Origin: Diphasiastrum complanatum
Lineage: Eukaryota; Streptophyta; Lycopodiopsida; Lycopodiales; Lycopodiaceae
DNA: 64,000 bases
Reading direction: 5' to 3'
Assembly (NCBI GenBank): GCA_029204225.1
Contig: CM055104.1
Span: forward strand, 44,769,835 to 44,833,834
Below, piece by piece: positions 10,101 to 19,559 of the stretch. Under the pieces are notes generated by a model that was not told where the DNA came from, ran no database searches, and saw only the letters and a program-made list of their open reading frames with translations. Position numbers and translations under genes: made by a program. Numbering within the stretch: position 1 is the first letter of the stretch; each line of letters opens with the position of its first letter.

Positions 10101-11253
10101 TGTTAGATCTATATGTAGTTTTTTACTGTTTTGGATATGTTTCCTACAATCCCATTGATACTACATACTTGACATGTAACTTTTTCATCTTATATGCCTA
10201 TAGGCATGGAAAATACATTAATAACACTTTCTTTCTATATAGCTTCTCCAACATGGGGTAAGTATAAAGTCAGTCTGGATCTTCTGATGTCCTAACCAAT
10301 GGTGTTACTATTGTGAATTGCCATATCAAATTATTCATAGATCAAATCTCAGGAGTACTCTTACACTGTGTACGTTGTAGTCTAGTTTAAAGCCATGAAA
10401 CTTTTTCTTTGTTTCATTTGACATGTTTGAATAGTCATAATTCGACAGTTTTCCAAAGCCCAGGTACATGCAAACTAGAACACGAATCATTATCGCCACA
10501 GTAAGGAGGAAATGTTAGCATTCATCTCAAGGATATTAGTGGTTATTACGATAGCTTTTACATATGTGAGTGAAATGGATATCTAATGAGCTTTGAATAG
10601 AAGAAACACATGGGGAGTGACTAATAACTACCTTGGTGAAGCTGCAAAAGAGGACTGCGAATGCGACCAATACCACCCAGTTGCAGAGGAGTCCATGAAG
10701 GAGCGATTCTTTTGACAGCTTTTGTTGTCTCAAGACTCTGAAAATGCTCATCCTTGACAATAAGTTCCCCTTCTTCCATGCCCAATGAAAGATACTCGAC
10801 ATCTGCTTCACCCCTACTGGCTTCATCTTCAAATCTGTCAGAATCTGATGAGTCGATGTTTAATATTGGAACTTTTTCCACACTATTTAAACCTTCTAGA
10901 CCTAATCTTTCAGATTCCAAGATCCTTCCAGCATCCTTCCGCCGTTTATCTGTGACCACAGCGTTTGCTGGTGGAGATGTAGATGTCCCGCCGGGTGCGG
11001 ATGCTTTTGCTGTGTTAACATCTCCAGATAGCATCGGCTTATCGAAATAGTAATCGAGGTGAGTTATAGGATGTGCCATTGAAGGAGATTCTACCATCTC
11101 CAGACCTAGCCTTGCAGAATTGGTATTCAAAGGTATTGAGTAGCTCTCTGCCTCCGTGAATTGTTCAGAAACATCTGAGCTGGCATCAGCAGACGAACAT
11201 TCTCCCAATGGAGCCAATGCATGGTATACAAACAGAGGGGTTTCCTCTTTCAT
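1034..11253 (-). CDS. TRF4/PAPD5-like non-canonical poly(A) polymerase, 5' part (five exons)
   Basis: The family adds short oligo(A) tails to nuclear RNAs for exosome-mediated surveillance (TRAMP-type nucleotidyltransferases; the plant TRL type is closest). Exons on the minus strand are 11253..10632, 4412..4300, 1866..1810, 1602..1507 and 1104..1034. All junctions are GT/AG and phases agree (1, 0, 0, 0). The joined reading gives a long acidic N-terminus, RSPLLQLHQEIVNFCEF, the GS-motif strand VKVFGSSATGLFLPTSDVD followed by VVIL (catalytic D-x-D), QNGLKAL, and then KARVPIIKFVE leading into the central domain. About 319 codons are visible. The last visible exon ends two bases into a codon and its partner was not found, so the gene runs off the left edge. 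Intron 1 (6.2 kb) holds two TRIMs and a MITE. A telo-box-like AAACCCTAAA lies near 11740. The family call comes from conserved motifs, without a database search. Confidence 0.9.
1507..1602 (-). CDS. Poly(A) polymerase exon 4
   Basis: A 96-nt, phase-0 exon of 32 codons. It starts VVILNSGCEVPQNGLKAL and ends SMVKNLQ. It continues the catalytic sheet after the D-x-D and contains the QNGL segment typical of the Trf4 family. The acceptor is GGTGGCAG|GTGG and the donor TTGCAG|GTTGGT. Confidence 0.9.
1810..1866 (-). CDS. Poly(A) polymerase exon 3 (catalytic GS motif)
   Basis: A 57-nt exon encoding exactly 19 residues, VKVFGSSATGLFLPTSDVD. It contains the nucleotidyltransferase GS motif and the first catalytic Asp pair (S-D-V-D). 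The acceptor is CTCCAG|GTCAAG and the donor GAT|GTGAGG. The usual family form is GSF-x-TGL; here the third residue is Ser. Confidence 0.92.
2712..3200 (-). pseudogene. Copia gag fragment with CCHC zinc knuckle
   Basis: The minus-strand frame at 2712..3002 contains a CCHC knuckle (CHYCGKLGHWAHRC), with basic residues after it, as in Ty1/Copia Gag. Preceding sequence up to about 3200 carries degraded Gag-like peptide in other frames. No LTRs, protease or polymerase accompany it. It lies in intron 1 of the poly(A) polymerase gene, on the sense strand. Confidence 0.7.
4300..4412 (-). CDS. Poly(A) polymerase exon 2
   Basis: The exon is 113 nt long. The acceptor is CTTCTTGCAG|AA and the donor ACA|GTAAGC. 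It encodes IVNFCEFIAPTQEEEQERV and then DVVKSIWPHCT, the helical segment before the catalytic strand. Its first two bases complete the Glu codon left open by exon 1, which strongly supports the join. Confidence 0.9.
4740..5016. repeat. T-rich minisatellite, about 52-58 bp period
   Basis: Several imperfect tandem copies of a T-rich unit carry the shared pieces GAAATTTTTCTATTTTT and AAAGTGTATTTTTCGCC. Unit starts near 4821, 4879 and 4931 are 58 and 52 bp apart. The open frame across it on the plus strand is a by-product of the repeat. Confidence 0.65.
5024..5615. mobile_element. Hairpin-rich MITE, hAT-like
   Basis: Two clusters of GAACCGT/ACGGTTC motifs (5024..5100 and 5566..5615) flank about 460 bp of non-coding DNA. 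Both clusters adjoin TTAATTAATTAA-type tracts in mirrored order, as subterminal inverted repeats would. The right cluster contains a perfect 17-bp inverted repeat (5566..5582 and 5586..5602) with a 3-bp spacer. GGTT/AACC-rich subterminal repeats are common in hAT elements. Exact termini and target duplication could not be found, so the class is inferred. Confidence 0.45.
5989..6044. repeat. 28-bp tandem duplication
   Basis: The unit beginning GCCACATAGCACATGACC is present twice, at 5989 and 6017, with near-perfect identity. An older imperfect duplication of about 150-170 bp (around 5700..5940, sharing TTTTTTCCTTGAT-like and GTGGAAGCTTCC-like pieces) lies just before it. Confidence 0.65.
6400..7628 (+). 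other. Degraded coding-like sequence interrupted by TRIM copy 1
   Basis: Plus-strand pieces such as LQERSERRWEEMYNKMV near 7200 and SILQFAGLPQ near 7265 look like former protein sequence, broken by stops and shifts. It probably continues after the TRIM (DPFTKWNLMNLKVKYMAL near 8050). The family was not recognised; an old retroelement gag is the simplest guess. Confidence 0.3.
7663..7737 (-). other. tRNA-like sequence in TRIM copy 1, left LTR
   Basis: Read on the minus strand it starts GGGCGGA and contains the D arm/A box TAGCTCAGTGGTAGAGC and the T arm/B box CTGGGTTCGAATCCTAG. It closes with a 3' acceptor strand that pairs with the 5' strand. Only the anticodon arm is irregular (a TCCC/GGGA stem with an enlarged loop). 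The D and T arms look most like plant tRNA-Cys, judged from memory. There is no CCA and no nearby T-run terminator. Confidence 0.85.
7923..7997 (-). other. tRNA-like sequence in TRIM copy 1, right LTR
   Basis: The same 75-nt cloverleaf-like segment. Here the B box is altered (GGTTTGAA instead of GGTTCGAA on the minus strand) and the D arm has one change (CTCAATGG), so this one is probably the least able to recruit Pol III. Confidence 0.8.
9257..9331 (-). other. tRNA-like sequence in TRIM copy 2, left LTR
   Basis: The A box is intact (TAGCTCAGTGGTAGAGC). The B box has the same C-to-T change as the right LTR of copy 1 (GGTTTGAATCC). The acceptor stem is unchanged. Confidence 0.8.
9517..9591 (-). 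other. tRNA-like sequence in TRIM copy 2, right LTR
   Basis: The best-preserved of the four. The acceptor stem GGGCGGA/TCTGTCC gives seven pairs (two G-U), the D arm GCTC/GAGC and the T arm CTGGG/CCTAG are paired, and the loop is the canonical TTCGAAT. The anticodon arm reads TCCC...GGGA around an 11-nt loop rather than a normal 7-nt loop. Confidence 0.87.
10632..11253 (-). CDS. Poly(A) polymerase exon 1
   Basis: This exon encodes 207 residues plus one base. It begins MKEETPLFVYHALAPLGEC and is acidic and Ser-rich, which is typical of the disordered N-terminus of these enzymes. It ends in the conserved entry helix (GRIRSPLLQLHQ). The donor is CAAG|GTAGTT. An acceptor-like CTGTAG lies just upstream of the ATG, so a 5' UTR intron is possible. 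Confidence 0.88.
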
Positions 11254-11830
11254 CCTTACCTACAGGTCAATTTGACCCAGAAAGCCAGCAACAAAGTTCC
11301 TTGTATCCGTGAACTATACAAAGGCCAACAAAACAAACCATGCAACACCTTCTGAGCCCACTGACTCAAAGGTCGAAGTTGTAACGCCAAGGAAATTTTT
11401 CCAAAGACGGAACTAATGGTTCTGCATCAAGCAGCAAACGGCATAAGGTTCTGATACCTTTGGCACCTACTTCTCAAGGCTTTGGCGACCACTTCCACCT
11501 GTAAGAGTGCTCTTGTGCTGACAAAATTGTTGATAGAAATGCAAAATTTACGCAGCTTCATCCCTCGCAGGCTTGTGCGCAGCACAAAGACTTAGGCAGT
11601 CCAGAATTGGAGCTCTACTATGAAATGAAGCAGCATTAGTCTTTCTCAGATTCCGCCATCAATCATGTTGCCGTTGTGCAGAACAGAGATCTGTGCGAGG
11701 CACAAGCGCATGGAAGAATCATTGATCGCGATATCTTTAAACCCTAAAATGGGCAAAGAGAACGATCTTCACAAAAATACACGACAGAAAAAAATTGGAT
11801 CTTAAGGGGATCTCTAACAAGGATTGTCAC

Positions 11831-13550
11831 AACCCTAGACGGAAAAGCAACATGTTAATAATTTCAATTAAGAATCGATAAGCGCAACGGCAAATAAGTG
11901 TACTTGTAGCGTTGTTGTACATCATGACTTGTGACCTTCTTCAAAACTCAAAACTAGGAAGATCCCTTAAATTAGGTCATCTCTAGTTTATAGGTGGTTA
12001 GATGATCTAGCTCCAAAACCCTTTCGCATGGATCAGCCCCCTACCCAACCGCCCAAGCCGACAGAAGTTGCAGGCAAGGCCCCACCGTCGATTGAAAAGT
12101 CTCGAGTGCACAAAGGTTTGCAAGTCTCTTCTTTTGGCCCCGCACACTCCATATGTGAGAGTGAGCGTGAGGGTGCTCCCTTGTCTTATTCTAATTGCAT
12201 CATGCTCTGACAAGCAACTCAAGGTTGTAGATAGCTCAACACAAAAGCCACCATGACAATGAGAAATTCATTTTGATGACATTCATTGTGCGTCCTACAT
12301 TGTTGGATGAGGTTGTGCATTCTCAATCCCTCTCTAGCCCTTTATCCGTCAAATTCATTCAAAAAGATTAAAGTTGGTCAAATGCACATGCAAATGTTTG
12401 TATGTATGGCCTTGAGCACAAAGACACATCTTTGGTCCAAGGACGTGCAAGCCTAGACTAGGCAAAACTCACTTAAAGACCCACCCTTTGTCATTTTGTA
12501 CTCTTGAGCTCGAGGAAATACAACTTTATCTACGCTCGAGCAACCTCGAACAAGGAGCATGTAGGACTATGTGTGTGCACCTAATAATCATCAACAATTA
12601 TAGTGAATATACATCAAAATACTATCCAAGTCAAAACACAAGGTGGTGTCAATCTTTGTTGTATAATTGTATGCTCAAGGTCAAGAAAAACAAGAACTTT
12701 GTAGCATACCACAAAGGCCTTGCCATTATTGTGGTGTTTTGAGATTTGTAATTTTTTGACGTGATAAATGACCATTTAGTAAAAATCGATGAAATTGTTT
12801 AGTCATTTTCTAACTTTACAAATAATCATAATTATTTTTATATTTGAGTATTTATCATATCACAAAATCAAAATCAATAGTCACAAAATTATGCATAACT
12901 TTTAAATTAGTAGATTCACAATAGTACAATCAGTTTCAAAAGTAACGACAAATTTTATTGTTAAGTATTTGTACTATTATAGCTCAAAATGTAACAAAAG
13001 TTAGTTGCACTTAAAATCAAAATATCAGCATAGATAACGATTATTTTACTTTAATGACACAAATAGTTTCTATCGTTTATTTGTCAGAACAAGATTAACC
13101 ACGCTACGACAGTTTCCTAAAGACCACTGGCGACTTTTAAAATAAGACCCACCTATTATCATAGTGTCTTCAAATAGACGAACCAGACTTAAATGTACAA
13201 CCTCGTCTTATGTGTTGGTGAACTTTAACTATGCAATTGAAATTGTCACCGGCCATGTTAAGTTTCTTACACAAACACAAGCACAATTCTAGTGACTATA
13301 TCAGAAAATATGCAAATTTGGAAATATGGTGCTAATCAAACCACAATAGAAAACATGCAAGTCAAAAAATAAAGAAATGATTCGATAGAAAGAAAAAATT
13401 AATGCATGCAACAAGATGCTAAAAGTTCAAGATGCTTATAGGCTTGTGATGCTTACATAAGTATTCTGCTGGAAAGTCCGTTGAAGGGTCAATTAGGTCG
13501 CCCGCTTGGTGTATTGCTAGTTGAGTGATATCTTTGATGGAGAATGGTAA
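11831..13550. other. Intergenic sequence upstream of the polymerase gene
   Basis: No gene is supported. Short open frames on both strands at 12007..12256 overlap each other and lack family motifs. From about 12740 to 13140 the DNA is very AT-rich and non-coding. Confidence 0.4.
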
Positions 13551-14135
13551 TTTTCAGCCGCCGCATGAGGACTCGTGTGGGTGTTGGACTAGATAGGCAT
13601 TGATATCGTCCTCCACCGTCCTTGGCTTACGGAATGCTCGGCTGGCAGAAATGGTGTGAGAGCCTTGTGACATGGAGGCTTGCTGCTCCACTTGGCTTTG
13701 GGTCGATGTTGTAGAAAGAATAGTAATTATTCTTCCACAGAGAACACGATGAATCAAACTAATATCAATATTTTCAATCGGGTCTGTATCTGATCTATGT
13801 ACTAATAGAACAGTATTTGCTCTGATTGAATATGCGTGCGAAAATCAAAGACAACTTTAGACAATAAGAAACTATTGATCAAAAATGAATTTTTATAATT
13901 ATGAATCTGAATCATCAATATACATCTCTTGTTGTCTTATCTCACTGTTGTGTCTCTGATTGAGTGAGTCTGAGAATCTCTTCAATTTGAGTATCTGAGA
14001 GTTGGTTACAACAAGTAGTGCACATGTATTTATATTGCTACAGGACAGGTCTTTTGGCCTTTTATTTTTGTAACAGTAGATCTAACCATTTAAGACGGTT
14101 GATATTCAAATAGACGCTCCAGGGCCAAATAATTT

Positions 14136-14560
14136 CTGTTCGCAAATTATTCGCGACAGTCCATCTCTTCATTACAGCTTCGTGTTTCGCGAATTGTTCA
14201 CGACACTTATCCCTTTGCGACATTTTCGTCTTTCGCGAATTGTTCGTGACAGATGACAACTTTGAGCTTGAAGAAGAAATTCAGAATATTTCGCGAACTG
14301 TTTGCGACAGGTGAGCTTGGAGAAGAATCCAGAAGATTTCGTGAATTGTTCTTACAATTTGCGGCATTTGAGGTTTGAACAAGAAACAGAATATTTCACG
14401 ACAAGATTCTATTCGCGAATATTTCGAGCTTCAACAAGAAAAACCACGAGCTTCTACAAGAAACTATTTCGCGAATCCTTCGCGAATCTTTTGAGTTGAA
14501 TGCAAAATAAATTTCGCGAATCCTTTGAGGTTGATCACGAATAGAAATGTTTCGAGTTCG
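14136..14560. repeat. Cluster of TCGCGA-centred repeats
   Basis: Variants of the motif TTTCGCGAATTGTTCGCGAC recur at about 14136, 14184, 14231, 14288 and 14335, with shorter TTCGCGAAT forms near 14411, 14469 and 14512. Spacing is irregular (about 45-60 bp). The motif contains the palindrome TCGCGA and is CpG-rich against an AT-rich background. Confidence 0.75.
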
Positions 14561-14568
14561 GCCAAATC

Positions 14569-15295
14569 ATGGAATCCTACCAGGAATTCCCTAACCCATC
14601 GGTGGTGCCCTATTATTGGCACACCTTTACTCTCACTGAATTACATCAAGCCATAAAACCCAATTCGCGCGACCAAATAGTCGTCGGGCCTCTTCTTTGC
14701 AATCTCGCCTGCACCCTTCTCAAACAGACAGTTCGGGATTTCAAACGCACTGACATCCTATCCTATCATTCCCCACGTCAACCTCTTCCCTCCTTCCATT
14801 GCATCTACCTCCACTCATCCAGCAAACGTATGTGTGGCGCTCCTGCCACACGACAATGCACCGCACCTACACGCACTGCTTCCGCTTCTGTTCAACCATC
14901 CACTACCGCCATCACTTCAACTTCTATCGCTCCCATCCCTCCACCCATATGTCCAAAGCCTCTTCAAAACTACCACGGACGCTTCTACCAAGGTCCGGGA
15001 GCTCCAAATCGAAGCAGCACAAAGAATCGCCCCACTCCAAGCACAACTTTTAGTGCTCAAAATAGAAAATACGTGCTTGGGAGTGGAGGTACATGCACTA
15101 CAAGAGGACAAGGCCAACTGGTTGGCCCAACCTATCTCTGCCAATCGTCCTCTCAGCCAAGCAAAGATGGACCTATTCACACAACAGGTGAAGGTGTACC
15201 GAGCCACACTAGATGGCTACCCCTTCAAGAACTTGTACAAGCAAAAGGAGCCCTCAAGGCCTGCCAAAGGCACATGGAACATCAATTGTAGCTAG
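14569..15295 (+). pseudogene. Unrecognised ORF pair, probably one frameshifted gene
   Basis: The plus-strand frame 14569..15291 begins MESYQEFPNPSVVPYYWHTF and looks protein-like for about 85 residues before turning low-complexity. From about 14900 a second frame (within 14834..15295) looks more natural. It has a coiled-coil-like stretch rich in Leu, Gln and Glu (VRELQIEAAQRIAPLQAQLL, then ALQEDKANWLA). One ancestral frame broken by a frameshift around 14820-14900 explains both. No family was recognised; a retroelement ORF is possible given the adjacent repeats. Confidence 0.35.
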
Positions 15296-15541
15296 CCTTG
15301 GTGGTAATTCCATCACCACCAACCTATGAAGATGCACAGACAAGTCAAAGCCAAGACAAGAGCAAAGAAGCAGTGGGGCTTGAATTTCAAGAGCACGACC
15401 ATGACCAGGGCCCCTGGACAATACTAAAGACGCAGCACCTGCTGTAGAATACCTGATCAGACAGATCTCGATTCTACTAACAAAGCGCGCAGTTTACTTG
15501 ACAAAGGATGAGAAAGAAACAAATGCGAACTCGAAACATTT

Positions 15542-16642
15542 CTATTTGTGATCGACAATGGATGTTTCACTTACTCTCAAAAGAAGTTTACAATATGCCT
15601 CATCAAATGAAGAAACATATTCTTCAATATGTTTGAGCTTGTTCTTATTTTTGCTCTTACTCAATTTAAGAGCATACAAATGATGGTACAACATCTTGCA
15701 TTCTAGATGTTTTGGAAACATAATCAAGTCACCAATGACAAGAATCAATTCCAAACTAAAGACTTTATTCAAAACTAGAATAGTCTTACTTGATCTTTGA
15801 GATGAGCAAACCTCAACTAAGCAAGATACAACATCAGCCAAAGAAAGAGAATCATAGGTGAGTATAATAGAATGAATACCACCTTCACTTATCCTTTCTT
15901 TTTCATGAAATAAGAACCACAAGGACTTGGCCTTGTACAATGAAGATCTTCTTGGATATGCAGATTGAGCATACTCCTCCTCAAACCTCGACCCTATCAT
16001 AAGTTGGCTTTTCTCAATAGAATGAACTTTTGATGCAATAAGAGACACTGTGCTCTCGGCCCCTTCCAAGATTGAAGCTAGATCTTCATGAAAAACAATA
16101 ACATCTCCATGCTCAGACACCTTCGAGATAGAGAGTGTAAAGGCTATGTAGCCTTCCTTGGTGGATAAGCATCCAACCATGATCCATAGACTTGGATCTC
16201 CATCCTTCTTTCCTTCCAAGAAACCACATGCAAAGCAATAACCTTCAAGAACACTAAGGTACACAACCTTAGGCCTATAGTTGAACAAGACTCCATATAG
16301 TGCACTCCTTCCAATAGCTCCATAACTCCATAAAGTTTTGCATAATGGAAAATACACATGCACCATGAAACTTGAAGAGACAAGACTTAGCCATTGGTTA
16401 CTTGTGGAACCATCAATAAGAGTAGAAAAGCAAGAGGCAACTGGGAGGAGTTCTGGTATGGCCGGCTTTTCCTCCATCATTTCGTCATCTGATGCGTGTG
16501 GAGTGAGATCTTCTTCTCCCACAGTGAAATCTGGGTCCAACTCTTGTGTGAGCTTGAGCTTTTTGACTGGTCGTGTAGGATCGATTATGGCTTTGCCTTT
16601 ATCCTTATCCTCCTTCACCATCTTGGCAAGTTTTAAGCCCAA
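15542..16642 (-). CDS. Hypothetical protein, 366 codons
   Basis: An uninterrupted 366-codon frame in AT-rich DNA, the second longest open frame in the window, so chance is unlikely. It starts MGLKLAKMVKEDKDKGKAII. The N-terminus is Lys-rich with a possible nuclear-localisation patch (PVKKLKL) and an acidic stretch. The middle is hydrophobic and aromatic (YGVLFNYRPKVVYLSVLEGY). The C-terminus is Lys/Leu-rich and ends SETSIVDHK. There are no obvious transmembrane spans, catalytic motif or zinc finger, and no splice pattern was recognised. It could be a lineage-specific protein or the first ORF of an unfamiliar retroelement, since other element relics flank it. Confidence 0.45.
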   Translation of the reverse strand: MGLKLAKMVKEDKDKGKAIIDPTRPVKKLKLTQELDPDFTVGEEDLTPHASDDEMMEEKPAIPELLPVASCFSTLIDGSTSNQWLSLVSSSFMVHVYFPLCKTLWSYGAIGRSALYGVLFNYRPKVVYLSVLEGYCFACGFLEGKKDGDPSLWIMVGCLSTKEGYIAFTLSISKVSEHGDVIVFHEDLASILEGAESTVSLIASKVHSIEKSQLMIGSRFEEEYAQSAYPRRSSLYKAKSLWFLFHEKERISEGGIHSIILTYDSLSLADVVSCLVEVCSSQRSSKTILVLNKVFSLELILVIGDLIMFPKHLECKMLYHHLYALKLSKSKNKNKLKHIEEYVSSFDEAYCKLLLRVSETSIVDHK

Positions 16643-17799
16643 AAAGTGCTTAAATTTTTCGAAATAGTAAGCTCAAAAGTGAAAAGGAGCAATAAAAGTT
16701 GCTAAATATAATAGGTGAGCTTTGAGAATGAATGGATGACCTTTGTGACTGCTGGATTGTGCTTTGGGGATGTTGAAAACTTTCTAGAAAATTTCGGCAG
16801 CATGTCTCTAGCAAGTGTGAGTTTTGAATGGATCCCACCTCCTTATATAGACCCCACCCTCCTCCAAATTTGGGGAACCAAGATGTTAAATATCAAATCG
16901 ACTAAAAAGGACATTCTAAGATCAATGGTGACATAGGCAAACCAAGATCAGGTCATTCACACGTGCAGGGATCCAAAAGAGTGCTAAAAATGGCCAAAAA
17001 ACTTAGTTCAACTCAAAAAAATCACTAAATCTCTATTTTTGGGAGTTTGGTTGGGGATCTTGGCTCACTGATTGGGCAGTAGTTTTAGCATAGAAAGATG
17101 TGCAAAAGATCAAGGGGGCGACCATGATGCATTTTCACACGTGTTGGGAGCCTGTTTAGTGATTTTTGAAGAATGGGTCCCCAACAAAAGCTAGCTGGGA
17201 GTCTTGGTTCGCCTGACTTATTATTGATAGAGCATAATATGAGGAGTCTATTGTGAAGAGGGCGAGCCAACATCTCAAAAAGACAAGCCTGTAGGTGGGT
17301 TTAAGTGATTTTTACTATTTTTGGACTACAGGGCTGGGATTTAGGGTTCATGGATCCTCTGACTCAATTTAGACTTATCAAGATGTGTTCTAGCCATGGT
17401 CAAATAGGAGAACCAAGAAATGAAAATTGAGAGAGATATTGAGGTTTTTGTCTTCGTTAGTGACTTGTGCTATTCTACTTGGCTGAATAGTGAAGGTTTT
17501 GGAACTGTTTAGATCATTGGCAAATGGTATTTCCTTCACTGGCACTGATTTTGGCACTGAGTTCAAAGCTTCTTTTTTTTTTATGAATATAGATTTTTTT
17601 TTTTTGACCCACCTTTGATTCACTTTGTTGCACAGTACTATATTTGGTGGCCTTCAATGTCCTTACCTGTAACCTGTACTAACTCCATGAACCATGTAGA
17701 TTGTTTTTTCGTCCCTAGAGATACTCTACTCTCTACACACACCAGTGGGAGGTAAGTGGTAATAGCGCCTTAGCCGACTACCATTTACCAAGGTGGGTA

Positions 17800-18200
17800 A
17801 AAGGTCACCCTCCAGTGTGGCCAATTGAACTGCGCCATTCTCGAATATTTTCATTACACTTGGTAGGGTCCGAGGAAAATTTCAATTTGCCTTTCGTGAC
17901 CTTGCTCTGATACGTCAATGCTAGGTCACCTTTGTGTAAGTCCTTTTGTTTTAGGACATGGTCATGCTAGGCTTTGCGGCATTTCTTTTCGGTGTGCAAT
18001 GCATGCAAGACAATGGTTTGGGTTTCGCATAAATTCATTAGTAAGCCTAATCAACGTTGGATAGACTTACTTGTGTCTAATCGTTCCGTCACGACCACTC
18101 TTAGGCTAGGGACAATGAACTCAGCAGGCATTACAGCCTCGAGTCCATAGACCAGTTGAAATGGGGTATGGCCAGTGGCAAGCTTATAGGTTGTTCTTCA
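17800..18200 (-). pseudogene. Gypsy integrase C-terminal fragment
   Basis: Minus-strand translation gives [20 protein letters not shown], the conserved end of a Gypsy integrase core, then a degraded GDLAL-type chromatin-tail region with stops. It abuts a Copia gag fragment at about 18200. Confidence 0.75.
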
Positions 18201-18204
18201 TATG

Positions 18205-18652
18205 CCAACAAAGAAGTGAAGTATTCATTGTGACAATTCATGTGTGAGCTTGTACCACTATCAATCCACCATAGATCTAGATCTCTAGAAAGCATACATG
18301 AAGACATTACGAAAGCATCATCGTTTGAATTTTGAACATCCAAACCATCTTCATCATGAGTAAGATTACCTTGCTTGTCTCCTTGATCTCTCTTCTTCTT
18401 GTAGCACCCACTTGCAAAGTGTCCTTTGATGCCACAATAGAAGCACTTGAACTTTGACCTATCTTTTTTTTTGCCATTTGAAGAAGCCTCCCCTTGATCT
18501 TGACCTTTAGACCACTTGCTTTTGCTTTTGCCCTTGATGAACATAGTCTCCTCTCCAACTTGAGATGTTGATGAAAATCTACCTCTTTCTTGAAGCCTAT
18601 ATTCTTCATTGATCACTCCGAAGTCAAGCGGTTTGGTTCTCAATGCCATCAT
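18205..18652 (-). pseudogene. Copia gag-protease fragment
   Basis: The frame has a CCHC knuckle (CFYCGIKGHFASGC) followed by the aspartic-protease start (WWIDSGTSSHM). Soon after the active site the reading passes without a stop into unrelated Gypsy integrase sequence in another frame, marking a recombination or insertion junction near 18200. Confidence 0.75.
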
Positions 18653-18990
18653 GGATGGTTGTGCCTTATTTCAACATAGTAATTGGGAGCACTTTATCAC
18701 TTGATAAGGTTTGAAAGATTGTGAGTCAGCTCATAACAGAACAAAGCAGTGCATTGGAATTACGTTCAGACTTAGATAATGCATAGGTACAAAGACATTT
18801 AGTAGTAGTGCAGACATGATTCACACTTGGTAGGTGGTAGCTTGTTGGCAACTAGCATATCAGTGTGCAGGTCTCTCAGGGTGCACAGAAAAAGAGAGTA
18901 AGCACACAACTTGTGTTGACATAGAATGTGTAGGGATCAAGCTATGTCCACAGATCGTGTAGGTAGCAAAATAATGCGTAGAGAATCTTA

Positions 18991-19450
18991 GTGCTTGCCA
19001 AAAACCTATATCCCTTGAAAAAAGCCTACCAGATTTTTAAATCGCCTACTAAATTTTTTTTTGTAGGTTCTCATAACCTACATGTTTGATCAATTATATA
19101 TAGGTTATGAGCCTATAAAAAATTATTCTATAGGTTTTAATTTTATTATAAATTAGTAATTTTCTTTTTTTTTTGGTTTAAGATTTTAAAAATAATCAAT
19201 TTGGCTCTAGACTTTAATACATTCTTTCAATGGCCCATAATAAAGTTTTAACAGGCCCATAATAAAGTTTTAATAAAGTACATGCCATTTTACAAAGATC
19301 ATACAAACATTTGAGATGTCTTGAATTTTTTTTTTTTAGCCTTCTCCTTACGATTTTGTAGGCTTTTGAGCCATGAGTTGCTAAAAAGCCTACATAATTT
19401 ATTTTTAATAGGTTTTATGTTAGGATGAAAAAAAAGCTTTTCGCAAGCAT
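18991..19450. mobile_element. Probable MITE with short terminal inverted repeats
   Basis: The left end TGCTTGCCAAAAA (from 18992) is inverted at the right end TTTTCGCAAGCA (to about 19450). The interior is AT-rich with repeated AAGCCTAC/GTAGG and TATAGGTT motifs in both orientations. There is no coding capacity. A clear target duplication was not found. Confidence 0.45.
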
Positions 19451-19559
19451 TGGTAGAGATAGTTCGCGCCCCAAATTGTATAGACAACATGTTCTCAGTT
19501 GCACCTACATATTTCGTGCACAACGTAGACAACAGATGCGCAGGTAGCAGAGAATTTTG

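Noticed and set aside
10754-11050. 98-codon plus-strand ORF
   Set aside because: Shadow of the polymerase exon 1 on the opposite strand.
12007-12256. Overlapping short ORFs on both strands
   Set aside because: Mutually overlapping, no motif, no splice context.
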